64,000 nt of DNA from Streptococcus sp. HPH0090. Lineage in GTDB: Bacteria; Bacillota; Bacilli; Lactobacillales; Streptococcaceae. Made by a program: the position numbers and the translations under genes. Below, in pieces: positions 18,304 to 31,202 of this stretch (position 1 is the stretch's first letter; every line of letters begins with the position of its first letter). The stretch is from the NCBI RefSeq assembly GCF_000411475.1, contig NZ_KE150464.1, forward strand, positions 310,001 to 374,000. The letters are read 5' to 3'. Below the pieces are notes generated by a model. It was not told the origin of the DNA, did not search any database, and saw only the letters and a program-made list of their open reading frames with translations.

Positions 18304-20506
18304 TCGTTTTCCCATTCCAAAAATCTATCTCAGTTTTCTTTTGCTATGGCTCTACTATGCTATCTTTTCAGCAAGTTTGCTAGCACTTTTGGGATTTGTC
18401 TTTTTACTGATCTGCCTGTTTTTTCAATTTCCATGGAAGACTGTGACCAAAGTCCTTTTGGTTAGTGTCCTATTTGGTAGCTGGTTTATATATCAAAAAT
18501 GGCAGCAAGAAGAAGCTGGTCAACATCTAGTCAATACAGTTGATACAGTCCGAGTCTTACCGGACACCATCAAGGTAAATGGTGATAGCTTGTCTTTTCG
18601 TGGCAAGGCTGATGGTAGACTCTTTCAGGTCTATTATAAGTTCCAGTCAGAAGCTGAAAAGAAAAAATTTCAAGACTTATCTGAACTACATGAAATGGCT
18701 GTGAAAAGCAAGTTAGCTAGTCCTCAAGGCGCAAACAATTTTGCTGGTTTTGATTATCGAAATTATCTCAAAACGCAAGGAATCTATCAGACCTTGACCA
18801 TATCGGAAATTGTCGACTTAAAGAAAACATCCAGCTGGGATATCGGAGAAAATCTATCAAGCTTAAGGAGAAAAGCAGTTGTCTGGATAAAAAGGAATTT
18901 CCCTGATCCCATGCGCAACTATATGACTGGTCTTTTATTGGGACATTTAGACACAGACTTTGAGGAAATGAATGAACTTTATTCCAGTTTAGGGATTATT
19001 CATCTTTTTGCTTTATCTGGAATGCAGGTCGGATTTTTCATGGATGCTTTCAAGAAGTTACTTTTGCGTTTAGGTTTGACGCAAGAGAAGTTCAAATGGC
19101 TAGCCTATCCCTTTTCCTTAGTCTATGCAGGTTTGACAGGATTTTCAGCCTCTGTTATTCGTAGTCTTCTACAAAAGCTATTGGCTCAACATGGTATCAA
19201 GTCTCTGGATAATTTTGCCATGACAGTCCTTGTCTTGTTCATAGTCATGCCGAATTTCTTCTTAACAGCTGGAGGAGTACTTTCATGTGCCTATGCCTTT
19301 ATCCTGACCATGACTGGTGAGGAAGTAGCAGGGATAAAAGGTCTGGTTAGAGAGAGTTGCATTATTTCCTTGGGAATTCTGCCAATTTTATCATTTTATT
19401 TTTCAGAATTTCAACCGTGGTCCATTCTCTTGACATTTGTCTTTTCATTCTTATTTGATATGGTCCTGTTGCCGCTCTTATCGATTCTCTTTTGTCTATC
19501 ATTTATATATCCCATCACCCAGTTCAACTTTCTCTTTGAATGGCTAGAAAACATCATACGCTATATTGCTCAGCTTTCTACGAGGGCTCTTGTTTTTGGT
19601 CAGCCGAGTCTTTGGATTTTAATTCTTCTTTTGATTACTTTAGCTCTCATCTACGATTATCGAAAGAATGTGAAAAAAATATCTATGCTTATCATAGTTG
19701 CCATCTCATTCTTTTTAGTAACCAAACATCCACTAGAAAATGAAATCACAGTTCTAGATATGGAACAGGGACGAAGTATTTTCCTAAGAGACATAGCAGG
19801 AAAGACCATACTACTAGATGTAGGAGAAAAATCTGAACGTGACAAGAAAGAAGCCTGGCAGGAGAGGGTTTCCTCTAGCAATGTCAAACGGAGTTTAATC
19901 CCTTATCTGAAAAGTCGAGGAGTTGCAAAGATTGATCAGCTTGTGCTAACAACTAGTGATACTAAGCAGTTAGATCATGTGTTAGAAATGAGTAAAGCCT
20001 TCGAGCTTGAAGAGATCCTAGTAACTGAAGAAACATTATCTAAAAGAGAATTTATGGATAAGCTCAAGGAAACCAAAATCAAGGTAGCTACTATTAAAAC
20101 AGGTCAGCAGTTGTTTATTTTTGGGAGTAGTTTGGAAACAATCACTAGTCAAAATAGCGATGAAAAGGACTCAATGGTCTTGTATGGAAAGTTACTAAAT
20201 CAAACCTTTCTAGTTACTGGAAATATAGAGGAGAAGTTCTTAACCAAGTCTTATCCAAAAATCCAAGCAGATGTAGTGATAACTTATCAGGAAACAGCCA
20301 AGAAAAAGAATGATGTCGAAGTCTTCAAAACCTTACAACCTAAAATCACGGTCATTTCGGTAGACAAGAAGAAAACATACAAAGAAAAATATGGGGATAG
20401 TAATCCAGTTAACCAAGAACTTGGGAATTCGATTTACAAAACGGACCAAAAGGGAGCCATTCGTTTTAAAGGGCGGAGTACTTGGAAAATAGAAACAGTT
20501 CGCTGA
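18287..20506 (+). CDS. comEC: Competence protein ComEC, DNA uptake channel
   Basis: 739 residues. ComEC forms the membrane channel that passes single-stranded DNA into the cytosol. Visible: N-terminal membrane spans with a DUF4131-type external region (about 60-190), the Competence domain core with GLLLGHLDTDF and FALSGMQVGFFMD (about 210-260) and roughly ten spans to about residue 470, then a C-terminal metallo-beta-lactamase-like domain from about 480 (ITVLDMEQGRSIFLRD). That domain looks degenerate: where active members have HADHIGG-type metal ligands it reads LTTSDTKQLDHV. Co-transcribed with comEA by overlapping frames. Confidence 0.95.
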   Translation: MLQWISRFPIPKIYLSFLLLWLYYAIFSASLLALLGFVFLLICLFFQFPWKTVTKVLLVSVLFGSWFIYQKWQQEEAGQHLVNTVDTVRVLPDTIKVNGDSLSFRGKADGRLFQVYYKFQSEAEKKKFQDLSELHEMAVKSKLASPQGANNFAGFDYRNYLKTQGIYQTLTISEIVDLKKTSSWDIGENLSSLRRKAVVWIKRNFPDPMRNYMTGLLLGHLDTDFEEMNELYSSLGIIHLFALSGMQVGFFMDAFKKLLLRLGLTQEKFKWLAYPFSLVYAGLTGFSASVIRSLLQKLLAQHGIKSLDNFAMTVLVLFIVMPNFFLTAGGVLSCAYAFILTMTGEEVAGIKGLVRESCIISLGILPILSFYFSEFQPWSILLTFVFSFLFDMVLLPLLSILFCLSFIYPITQFNFLFEWLENIIRYIAQLSTRALVFGQPSLWILILLLITLALIYDYRKNVKKISMLIIVAISFFLVTKHPLENEITVLDMEQGRSIFLRDIAGKTILLDVGEKSERDKKEAWQERVSSSNVKRSLIPYLKSRGVAKIDQLVLTTSDTKQLDHVLEMSKAFELEEILVTEETLSKREFMDKLKETKIKVATIKTGQQLFIFGSSLETITSQNSDEKDSMVLYGKLLNQTFLVTGNIEEKFLTKSYPKIQADVVITYQETAKKKNDVEVFKTLQPKITVISVDKKKTYKEKYGDSNPVNQELGNSIYKTDQKGAIRFKGRSTWKIETVR

Positions 20507-20628
20507 ACTTAGATTTTCAAGAAAATTAAAATTGTCTAAACAATCAATCAAAACTTGATTTTAGAACCTTTTTGCTATAAAATGGTAAAGATTAGTGTCA
20601 AACTTTTATATTGCAAATAGGAGAAAAC

Positions 20629-21915
20629 ATGACAAAAACTTTGAAACGTCCTGAGGTTTTATCACCTGCAGGAACACTAGAAAAACTAAAAGTAGCTGTT
20701 CAATACGGTGCAGATGCTGTCTTTATCGGTGGTCAGGCCTATGGTCTACGTAGCCGTGCTGGTAACTTTACTTTCGAACAAATGGAAGAAGGAGTTCAGT
20801 TTGCGGCTAAGTATGGCGCTAAGGTTTATGTAGCGGCTAATATGGTTATGCACGAGGGAAATGAAGAAGGTGCTGGAGAATGGTTCCGCAAATTGCGTGA
20901 TATCGGAATTGCAGCGGTCATCGTATCAGACCCAGCCTTGATTATGATTGCGGCAACTGAAGCACCAGGTCTTGAAATCCATCTTTCTACACAAGCTAGT
21001 GCGACCAACTATGAAACACTAGAATTCTGGAAAGAACTTGGCTTGACGCGTGTTGTTTTGGCGCGTGAGGTTTCTATGGAAGAGTTGGCAGAAATCCGCA
21101 AACGTACAGATGTAGAAATCGAAGCATTCGTACATGGTGCGATGTGTATTTCTTACTCTGGTCGTTGTACTCTTTCAAACCATATGAGTATGCGCGATGC
21201 CAACCGTGGTGGATGTTCACAGTCTTGTCGCTGGAAATATGACCTTTATGATATGCCATTTGGTAAAGAACGTAAGAGCCTCAAGGGAGAAATTCCTGAA
21301 GAATTCTCCATGTCTGCGGTTGATATGTCTATGATTGACCATATTCCAGATATGATTGAAAATGGAGTGGACAGTTTGAAGATTGAAGGTCGTATGAAGT
21401 CTATTCATTACGTTTCAACAGTAACAAACTGCTACAAGGCTGCAGTCGATGCTTACCTTGAAAGTCCTGAAAAGTTTGAAGCAATCAAGCAAGACTTGAT
21501 TGATGAAATGTGGAAGGTTGCCCAACGTGAATTGGCTACAGGTTTCTACTATGGAACACCATCTGAAAACGAACAACTATTCGGAGCACGCCGTAAGATT
21601 CCAGAATACAAGTTTGTTGCTGAAGTAGTAGCTTATGATGATGCGACGCAAACAGCAACTATTCGCCAACGTAACGTTATCAACGAAGGTGACCAAGTTG
21701 AGTTTTACGGACCAGGTTTCCGCCATTTTGAAACTTATATCGAAGACCTTCATGATGCTAAAGGAAATAAAATCGACCGTGCACCAAACCCAATGGAACT
21801 CTTGACCATCAAGGTTCCTCAACCAGTACAAGCAGGTGATATGGTCCGTGCTTTAAAAGAAGGTCTGATTAACCTCTATAAAGAAGATGGAACAAGCGTT
21901 ACTATTCGTGCCTAG
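20629..21915 (+). CDS. Peptidase U32 family protein, probable tRNA uridine-34 hydroxylase (TrhP-like)
   Basis: 428 residues. The family was named as a protease, but bacterial members (TrhP) make 5-hydroxyuridine at the wobble position of tRNA using prephenate. Visible: N-terminal PEVLSPAGTLEKLKVAVQYGADA is present in pieces (SPAGTLEKLK, GADAVFIGG), VHGAMCISYSGRC, the Cys-rich NRGGCSQSCRWKY and SLKIEGRMKS. The start at 20629 has AGGAGAAAAC just upstream; an in-frame ATG 18 bases earlier has no ribosome site. It forms a pair with the CHY-finger gene that follows. Confidence 0.9.
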   Translation: MTKTLKRPEVLSPAGTLEKLKVAVQYGADAVFIGGQAYGLRSRAGNFTFEQMEEGVQFAAKYGAKVYVAANMVMHEGNEEGAGEWFRKLRDIGIAAVIVSDPALIMIAATEAPGLEIHLSTQASATNYETLEFWKELGLTRVVLAREVSMEELAEIRKRTDVEIEAFVHGAMCISYSGRCTLSNHMSMRDANRGGCSQSCRWKYDLYDMPFGKERKSLKGEIPEEFSMSAVDMSMIDHIPDMIENGVDSLKIEGRMKSIHYVSTVTNCYKAAVDAYLESPEKFEAIKQDLIDEMWKVAQRELATGFYYGTPSENEQLFGARRKIPEYKFVAEVVAYDDATQTATIRQRNVINEGDQVEFYGPGFRHFETYIEDLHDAKGNKIDRAPNPMELLTIKVPQPVQAGDMVRALKEGLINLYKEDGTSVTIRA

Positions 21916-21928
21916 ATAAGGAAAAATC

Positions 21929-22240
21929 ATGGTTCAAGCTCAGGGATTGCTGGTAGATGATGAAAGCAGATGTGTTCATTACCATACTGATAAAGACATC
22001 GTAGTACTTCAATGCTATGAGTGTCGTAAATACTATGCTTGTTATCAATGCCACAATGCATTAGAAACACACACATTTACTCCTTATCCTTTAAGTCTAA
22101 AAGAGGACAGACCTATCTTATGTGGTTCTTGTAAGAAAACCTTAACTTATGAGGAATATTCAAAGAAAAGTAGCTGTCCATATTGTAAAGCTGCATTTAA
22201 TCCAGCTTGTAAGAGTCACCATTCCTATTATTTTAAATAA
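21929..22240 (+). CDS. CHY zinc-finger protein
   Basis: 103 residues. The pattern matches the CHY zinc-finger domain: CVHY, then CYECRKYYACYQCH, CGSCKKTLTYEEY and CPYCKAAFNPACKSHHSYYF, giving enough Cys and His for about three zinc sites. The bacterial function is unknown. It follows the U32 gene by 13 bases and is closed by a terminator, so the two share a transcript. Confidence 0.88.
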   Translation: MVQAQGLLVDDESRCVHYHTDKDIVVLQCYECRKYYACYQCHNALETHTFTPYPLSLKEDRPILCGSCKKTLTYEEYSKKSSCPYCKAAFNPACKSHHSYYFK

Positions 22241-22247
22241 GGATAAA

Positions 22248-22276
22248 AAATCCAGGTTGTAAAACCTGGGTTTTTG
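22248..22276 (+). terminator. Terminator after the CHY-finger gene
   Basis: AATCCAGGTT pairs with AACCTGGGTT around a 4-base loop, followed by T. Confidence 0.9.
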
Positions 22277-22373
22277 CTTTCAGAAAAATGGGAAAGAAAA
22301 GGAAAACAATATGAAAAGTCCTTAAAATTTTCTATATAAAGGTCATGAAAATCGCAAAATTAGAAATAAATGA

Positions 22374-22388
22374 TTAGAAACGCTTTCA
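22374..22388 (+). promoter_or_regulatory. cre-like site (CcpA) upstream of the ATPase promoter
   Basis: TTAGAAACGCTTTCA fits the catabolite-responsive element consensus WTGNAANCGNWNNCW with one mismatch and is nearly palindromic. It ends 14 bases before the -35 of the atp operon. Confidence 0.55.
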
Positions 22389-22402
22389 ATGCTAGTAAAA
22401 AG

Positions 22403-22431
22403 TTGACAAAAGCAAATTTTAGGACTAAACT
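22403..22431 (+). promoter_or_regulatory. atp operon promoter
   Basis: Perfect TTGACA, 17-base spacer, TAAACT; 36 bases before the atpE ATG. Confidence 0.8.
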
Positions 22432-22466
22432 AGGGAAGTAAATTTATTTAAAAAGGAGAATTCGTC

Positions 22467-22667
22467 ATGAATTTAACATTTTTCGGTCTATGTCTTGCCT
22501 GTATGGGTGTATCTCTTGCAGAAGGATTTTTGATGAACGGTTTGTTCAAATCTGCAGCACGCCAACCAGATATCATTCCACAATTGCGTAGTTTGATGAT
22601 CATGGGGATCGCCTTTATCGAAGGAACATTCTTTGTAACTCTAGCGATGTCATTTGTCATTAAATAG
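22467..22667 (+). CDS. atpE: F1Fo ATP synthase subunit c
   Basis: 66 residues, two membrane helices joined by the polar loop SAARQPD. The c-ring carries protons through Fo; the essential acidic residue is Glu52 (AFIEGTFFV). Residues linked to optochin sensitivity in pneumococcus differ here: Ala18, Ile45 and Ile48. First gene of the complete operon c-a-b-delta-alpha-gamma-beta-epsilon. In streptococci the enzyme runs mainly as a proton-extruding ATPase for acid tolerance. Confidence 0.97.
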   Translation: MNLTFFGLCLACMGVSLAEGFLMNGLFKSAARQPDIIPQLRSLMIMGIAFIEGTFFVTLAMSFVIK

Positions 22668-22699
22668 ACAACTCTATTTAGAAATGGAGGTGTCAAACC

Positions 22700-23416
22700 A
22701 TGGAAGAAAGTTTGAATCCAACCGTTAATATTGGACCAATATCCTTTGATTTGACCCTGCTTGCCATGTCTCTTGTAACTGTTTTGATGGTTTTTGCCTT
22801 TGTCTACTGGGCAAGTCGAAAAATGACCATCCGTCCAAAGGGCAAACAAAATGCTCTTGAGATGATTTATGACTTTGTGGTTAGTTTTGTAAAACCAAAC
22901 ATTGGAGATTCATACATCAAGGACTATTCCTTGTTCCTATTTTCTCTATTCTTGTTTATCTTGGTTGCCAATAATATTGGTTTAATGGCAAAGGTACAAA
23001 CAACAAACGGTTATAACTTGTGGACTTCTCCAACAGCCAACCTTGGATACGATTTATCCCTCTCATTATTGATCACCTTGATCGCTCATGTAGAAGGAAT
23101 TCGTCGTAGAGGCGTTAAAGAATATTTGAGAGCATTTGTTACACCTGGCTTCATGACTCCGATGAACATTTTAGAAGAGTTCACCAATTTTGCCTCCTTG
23201 GCGATTCGGATATACGGAAATATTTTTGCCGGTGAGGTCTTAGCAGGATTGCTATTGGCCTTGTCACAACATGCCTTGTATTGGTATCCTTTTGCCTTTA
23301 TTGCAAACATGTTATGGACAGCCTTTTCGATTTTCATTTCATGTATTCAAGCCTATGTATTTACCATGTTGTCATCTATGTACATTGGTAAAAAAATAAA
23401 TGAAGGGGAAGAGTAA
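22700..23416 (+). CDS. atpB: F1Fo ATP synthase subunit a
   Basis: 238 residues, about five or six membrane spans. Subunit a holds the two proton half-channels facing the c-ring. The conserved stretch [21 protein letters not shown] contains the essential Arg; further motifs are VANNIGLM and [10 protein letters not shown] near the C-terminal helices. The ribosome site GGAGGTG is strong and lies between atpE and this gene. Confidence 0.97.
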   Translation: MEESLNPTVNIGPISFDLTLLAMSLVTVLMVFAFVYWASRKMTIRPKGKQNALEMIYDFVVSFVKPNIGDSYIKDYSLFLFSLFLFILVANNIGLMAKVQTTNGYNLWTSPTANLGYDLSLSLLITLIAHVEGIRRRGVKEYLRAFVTPGFMTPMNILEEFTNFASLAIRIYGNIFAGEVLAGLLLALSQHALYWYPFAFIANMLWTAFSIFISCIQAYVFTMLSSMYIGKKINEGEE

Positions 23417-23434
23417 GTAGAGGAGGATTAGAAG

Positions 23435-23928
23435 ATGGATTTAACTATTAGTACCATTATTGGTGACTTTATTCTGATCGCTGGTTCCTTCCTTTTATTA
23501 ATCTTTTTAGTGAAGAAATATGCTTGGGGAAATATTACCAGTGTCTTAGATGAACGCGCTGAAAAGATTTCTTCAGATATTGATGGTGCCGAGGAAGCCC
23601 GTAAAAAGGCAGAGGAACTTGCTAGCAAACGCGAAGCTGAGTTAGCAGGTAGCCGTACCGAAGCTAAAACTATTATCGAGAATGCAAAGGAAACAGCTGA
23701 GAAAAGTAAAGCTGATATTTTGGCTGAAGCTAAACTTGAAGCAGGGCGCTTAAAAGAAAAAGCCAACCAAGAAATTGCTCAAAATAAAGCTGAAGCTTTA
23801 CAAAGCGTTAAAGGTGAGGTAGCAGATTTGACAGTTAATCTAGCTGGAAAAATTATCTCACAAAACCTTGACGGTCATGCCCATAAAGAACTCATTGATC
23901 AGTATATCGATCAGCTAGGAGAAGCTTA

Positions 23929-23929
<1 letters not shown>
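23435..23929 (+). CDS. atpF: F1Fo ATP synthase subunit b
   Basis: 164 residues: one N-terminal membrane span (about 7-25, [15 protein letters not shown]) and a long charged, Ala/Glu/Lys-rich helix that dimerises as the peripheral stalk linking Fo to F1. The stop codon overlaps the atpH start by one base (taATG), so translation is coupled. Confidence 0.97.
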
Positions 23930-25985
<2,056 letters not shown>

Positions 25986-26000
25986 GAATAGAGGTGTCAG

Positions 26001-26879
26001 ATGGCAGTATCTCTAAATGATATTAAAACAAAAATCGCCTCAACAAAAAATACTAGTCAAATTACTAACGCTATGCAGATGGTTTCTGCAGCTAAGTTAG
26101 GTCGTTCTGAAGAAGCAGCTCGTAACTTCCAAGTATATGCACAAAAAGTGCGTAAACTAGTTACAGATATCCTCCACGGAGATGGTGCAGGCGGATCAAC
26201 TAACCCTATGTTGATCAGTCGCCCTGTCAAAAAAACAGGCTATATCGTCATTACATCTGACCGTGGTCTTGTTGGAGGATATAATTCTTCAATCTTGAAA
26301 GCAGTCATGGAACTTCAGCAAGAATACCATCCGTCAGGTGATGATTTTGAAGTTATCTGTATCGGTGGTATGGGAGCCGATTTCTTCAAATCACGCGGTA
26401 TTCAACCAATCTATGAATTGCGTGGACTTGCAAGCCAACCAAGCTTTGATGAAGTTCGTAAGATTATTACAAAAACGATTGAAATGTATCAAAACGAACT
26501 TTTTGATGAGCTCTATGTTTGTTACAACCACCACGTTAATACACTGACAAGTCAAATGCGTGTAGAACAGATGCTTCCAATTGTGGACTTGGACCCAAAT
26601 GAAGCAGATGAGAACTATAGCTTGACCTTTGATCTTGAAACAAGTCGTGAAGAAATCTTGGATCAATTACTACCACAATTTGCTGAAAGTATGATTTATG
26701 GTGCTATTATTGATGCCAAGACAGCTGAAAATGCTGCAGGGATGACAGCCATGCAAACAGCGACTGATAATGCTAAAAAAGTGATTAATGATTTGACCAT
26801 TCAGTATAACCGTGCCAGACAGGCGGCGATTACACAAGAAATCACAGAAATCGTGGCAGGAGCTAGCGCTTTAGAATAA
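26001..26879 (+). CDS. atpG: F1Fo ATP synthase subunit gamma
   Basis: 292 residues; the central rotor stalk. Visible: N-terminal helix with [20 protein letters not shown] (split as [15 protein letters not shown] and [11 protein letters not shown]), the [13 protein letters not shown] segment and the C-terminal helix [18 protein letters not shown] with the final [13 protein letters not shown] gap of 81 bases before atpD contains no clear terminator. Confidence 0.98.
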   Translation: MAVSLNDIKTKIASTKNTSQITNAMQMVSAAKLGRSEEAARNFQVYAQKVRKLVTDILHGDGAGGSTNPMLISRPVKKTGYIVITSDRGLVGGYNSSILKAVMELQQEYHPSGDDFEVICIGGMGADFFKSRGIQPIYELRGLASQPSFDEVRKIITKTIEMYQNELFDELYVCYNHHVNTLTSQMRVEQMLPIVDLDPNEADENYSLTFDLETSREEILDQLLPQFAESMIYGAIIDAKTAENAAGMTAMQTATDNAKKVINDLTIQYNRARQAAITQEITEIVAGASALE

Positions 26880-26951
26880 AGCCATCCTGCTAAAATGAAT
26901 GAACTTAGGACCTAGCAATACTAGGAACCGACAGTATCTTATATAGAATAG

Positions 26952-28367
<1,416 letters not shown>

Positions 28368-28377
28368 GAGGTGACCT

Positions 28378-28797
28378 ATGGCTCAGTTAACTGTCCAGAT
28401 CGTGACACCAGATGGCCTCGTCTATGATCACCATGCCAGCTTTGTATCGGTTCGAACTCTGGATGGTGAGATGGGGATCTTGCCACGACATCAAAATATG
28501 ATTGCGGTATTAGCAGTTGATGAAGTTAAAGTCAAACGTGTTGATGATGATTCTCATGTAAACTGGATAGCAGTAAACGGAGGAATCATTGAGATTGCTA
28601 ATGATGTCATAACTATCATCGCTGACTCAGCTGAACGCGCTCGTGATATCGATGTTAGCCGTGCAGAACGTGCGAAACTTCGTGCAGAACGTGAAATCGA
28701 AGAAGCACAAGATAAACATTTGATTGACCAAGAACGTCGTGCTAAGATTGCATTGCAACGTGCCATTAACCGTATCAATGTCGGAAATAAATTATAA
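28378..28797 (+). CDS. atpC: F1Fo ATP synthase subunit epsilon
   Basis: 139 residues: an N-terminal beta-sandwich (about 1-85, [24 protein letters not shown]) and a C-terminal helical hairpin (about 95-135) that can brake rotation. Last gene of the operon, followed by a strong terminator. Confidence 0.97.
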   Translation: MAQLTVQIVTPDGLVYDHHASFVSVRTLDGEMGILPRHQNMIAVLAVDEVKVKRVDDDSHVNWIAVNGGIIEIANDVITIIADSAERARDIDVSRAERAKLRAEREIEEAQDKHLIDQERRAKIALQRAINRINVGNKL

Positions 28798-28801
28798 AAT
28801 A

Positions 28802-28837
28802 AAAAAGAACTTGATCTTTATTCAAGTTCTTTTTTTG
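28802..28837. terminator. Terminator of the atp operon
   Basis: AAAGAACTTGA pairs with TCAAGTTCTTT around a short loop, with T-run downstream and A-run upstream; it can also serve the convergent lactonase gene. Confidence 0.9.
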
Positions 28838-29851
28838 TTAGTTATGAAAACTAATACAGACTGCTTCAGGTACATGAAAGTCATTCGAAAGTTCTGCAAG
28901 TCGACCAGTTTCAGGATTACGCTTAAAGACAGTTGCATTATCTGAATCTTGATGAACTGCTATAAGAAATTCTTGATCAGGTGACAAATCAAAATCACGT
29001 GGGTTTTGTCCATGAGTTGGAACAATCTCTAATAACTCTAAACTTCCATCTGCTAAAATACTATATACTGCGATAGAATCATGTCCGCGGTTCGAAGCAT
29101 AGAGGTATTTGCCGTCTTTTGAGAGACGAATAGCAGCAGTGCCGTTAAAACCTTTATAGTCATCTGGTAAGGTTGAAATAACTTGCATTTTTTCAAACGC
29201 TCCGACTCCATCGTAAATCAATACTTCAATTGTACTGTTCAGTTCGCAGATAAGATAAGCAATCTTGTAGTGGTGGTGGAAAACCAGGTGACGCGCACCC
29301 GCACCAGGGTTAGCGTGGTATGTTGCTAATGGACTTAATTTTCCTTCTGCATCGACATCATAAGTGATAACTTCATCAGTACCTAAGTCACAAGTTACTA
29401 AATATTGATCCGGTGTTAAATTTGTATAATGGACGTGTGAGGAGGCTTGGTTTTCATGAGGACCATGACCGGTATGTTGAACAATGTCAGCCAATTCAAG
29501 ACTGCCATCTTCTTTTCGTTTATAGACTAGCACTTGTCCTTTATGGTAGTTTGCGCCATAGACTAGACTACGCTTCTCATCAACTGCAACGTAACAGTGA
29601 GGAGCACCTTCTTCAACGACATGATTAAGGAGACTACCATCCGTCTTGTATGCTGCAATACCCCCTTTGCCATCATGGCTTCCAACGGTATATACATGCT
29701 GGTCTTGGTCAAATGCTAAATAGGTTGGACTTGGTTCTGCTGCAAAGAGTTCTAAATTTGCTAGTTCACCTGTCTCGGTATCAAAATTAGCCTTGTAAAT
29801 CCCTTGGGATATACGACGAGTATAAGTTCCAAAATATACTGTTTCTTTCAT
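28838..29851 (-). CDS. Lactonase family protein (6-phosphogluconolactonase-like beta-propeller)
   Basis: 337 residues. The protein belongs to the seven-bladed beta-propeller lactonase family (YkgB/Pgl type), which hydrolyses 6-phosphogluconolactone in the pentose phosphate route; the streptococcal role is inferred. Visible: N-terminal FGTYTRRISQGIY, GPHENQASSHVHY, PGAGARHLVFH and the C-terminal NPRDFDLSPDQEFLI blades. The start at 29851 has AGAGG seven bases away; the ATG six bases earlier is too close to it. Stop lies at the atpC terminator. Confidence 0.85.
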   Translation of the reverse strand: MKETVYFGTYTRRISQGIYKANFDTETGELANLELFAAEPSPTYLAFDQDQHVYTVGSHDGKGGIAAYKTDGSLLNHVVEEGAPHCYVAVDEKRSLVYGANYHKGQVLVYKRKEDGSLELADIVQHTGHGPHENQASSHVHYTNLTPDQYLVTCDLGTDEVITYDVDAEGKLSPLATYHANPGAGARHLVFHHHYKIAYLICELNSTIEVLIYDGVGAFEKMQVISTLPDDYKGFNGTAAIRLSKDGKYLYASNRGHDSIAVYSILADGSLELLEIVPTHGQNPRDFDLSPDQEFLIAVHQDSDNATVFKRNPETGRLAELSNDFHVPEAVCISFHN

Positions 29852-30038
29852 ATTCATACCTCTAAGAAAATATACTTCCATTATATCATAAAAGATTTAC
29901 TACGTGAAAATTCTAGAGAAGAAATAGTAAGCTAATTCAACATAGAAAGAACTTATTTCTCTATAATGAAAACCCTATAAAAACCCCTTATTTTTCTAAA
30001 AAATGGTATAATGTTAGGACATAGGAAAGGAAGATATC

Positions 30039-31202
30039 ATGGAACAAAAAGAGAAACACTTTAACTTATCTTGGTTTTTTAAATGGTTTTTAGATAATAA
30101 GGCCGTCACGGTCTTTTTGGTGACTTTACTGTTAGGTCTTAATATTTTTATTCTCAGTAAAATCAGCTTTTTATTTATACCAGTCATTGACTTTTTATCT
30201 GTAGTTATGTTGCCTGTTATCTTATCAGGGCTACTATTTTATCTATTGAATCCACTGGTAGATTTGATGGAGAAGTACAAGATAAACCGTGTCTTAGCCA
30301 TTAGTATTATCTTTGTGATAATCGCCTTTCTTTTGATTATAGGGCTTGCTGTTGCGATTCCAAACCTTCAACGTCAAGTTGTCATTTTTGCGCAAAATGT
30401 GCCAAGTTATATAGAAGATGCTGACAGAGTGATTGATGATCTTGTAACCAAGCGTTTGCCAGATGACTTTAGACCTCAACTGGAACAGGTTTTAGCGCAA
30501 TTTTCAACTCAGGCAACTGCATGGGCAAGTAATATCTCTTCCAAAGCTGTTAACTGGGTGAGTGCTATTATTAGTGGAACTTCTCAAGTAATTGTCGCTT
30601 TGATTATCATGCCATTTATGCTTTTCTATCTTCTTAGAGATGGAAAAGGGTTGAGAGATTATATCACTCAGTTTTTACCAAATAAATTAAGAGAACCAGT
30701 AGGTAAGGTTCTATCAGATGTGAACCAACAACTTGCGAACTACGTTAGAGGACAAATTACGGTCGCTGTAATCGTAGCTATCATGTTTATTATCTTCTTC
30801 AAGATTATTGGCCTTCGTTATGCAGTAGCACTAGGTGTTACAGCAGGTGTATTGAACCTTGTGCCCTATCTTGGAAGCTTCCTTGCTATGCTTCCAGCCC
30901 TTGTGTTGGGTCTCATTGCAGGTCCAGTCATGCTCCTAAAGGTTATTATCGTCTTTATTGTTGAGCAAACCATTGAAGGTCGTTTCGTTTCACCACTGAT
31001 TTTAGGAAGCCAATTGAATATTCACCCAATTACCATTCTTTTTGTCCTTTTGACTTCGGGTTCTATGTTTGGTATCTGGGGAGTATTGCTAGGAATTCCA
31101 ATCTATGCTTCTGCTAAAGTAGTCATCTCAGCGGTTTTTGATTGGTACAAAGAAGTTAGTGGACTTTATGAATCGGTAGAGGAGACTGATTGTGAACAAT
31201 AG
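30039..31202 (+). CDS. AI-2E family transporter, second copy
   Basis: 387 residues, about eight membrane spans, same family as 4630-5730 but clearly divergent in sequence. Visible: the LLPVILSGLLFYLLNP-type N-terminal spans, NLVPYLGSFLAMLPAL and LNIHPITILFVLLTSG. Substrate unknown. An extended -10 (TGG TATAAT) lies about 30 bases before the start. It overlaps the next gene by 11 bases, pointing to translational coupling with the TPR protein. Confidence 0.85.
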   Translation: MEQKEKHFNLSWFFKWFLDNKAVTVFLVTLLLGLNIFILSKISFLFIPVIDFLSVVMLPVILSGLLFYLLNPLVDLMEKYKINRVLAISIIFVIIAFLLIIGLAVAIPNLQRQVVIFAQNVPSYIEDADRVIDDLVTKRLPDDFRPQLEQVLAQFSTQATAWASNISSKAVNWVSAIISGTSQVIVALIIMPFMLFYLLRDGKGLRDYITQFLPNKLREPVGKVLSDVNQQLANYVRGQITVAVIVAIMFIIFFKIIGLRYAVALGVTAGVLNLVPYLGSFLAMLPALVLGLIAGPVMLLKVIIVFIVEQTIEGRFVSPLILGSQLNIHPITILFVLLTSGSMFGIWGVLLGIPIYASAKVVISAVFDWYKEVSGLYESVEETDCEQ

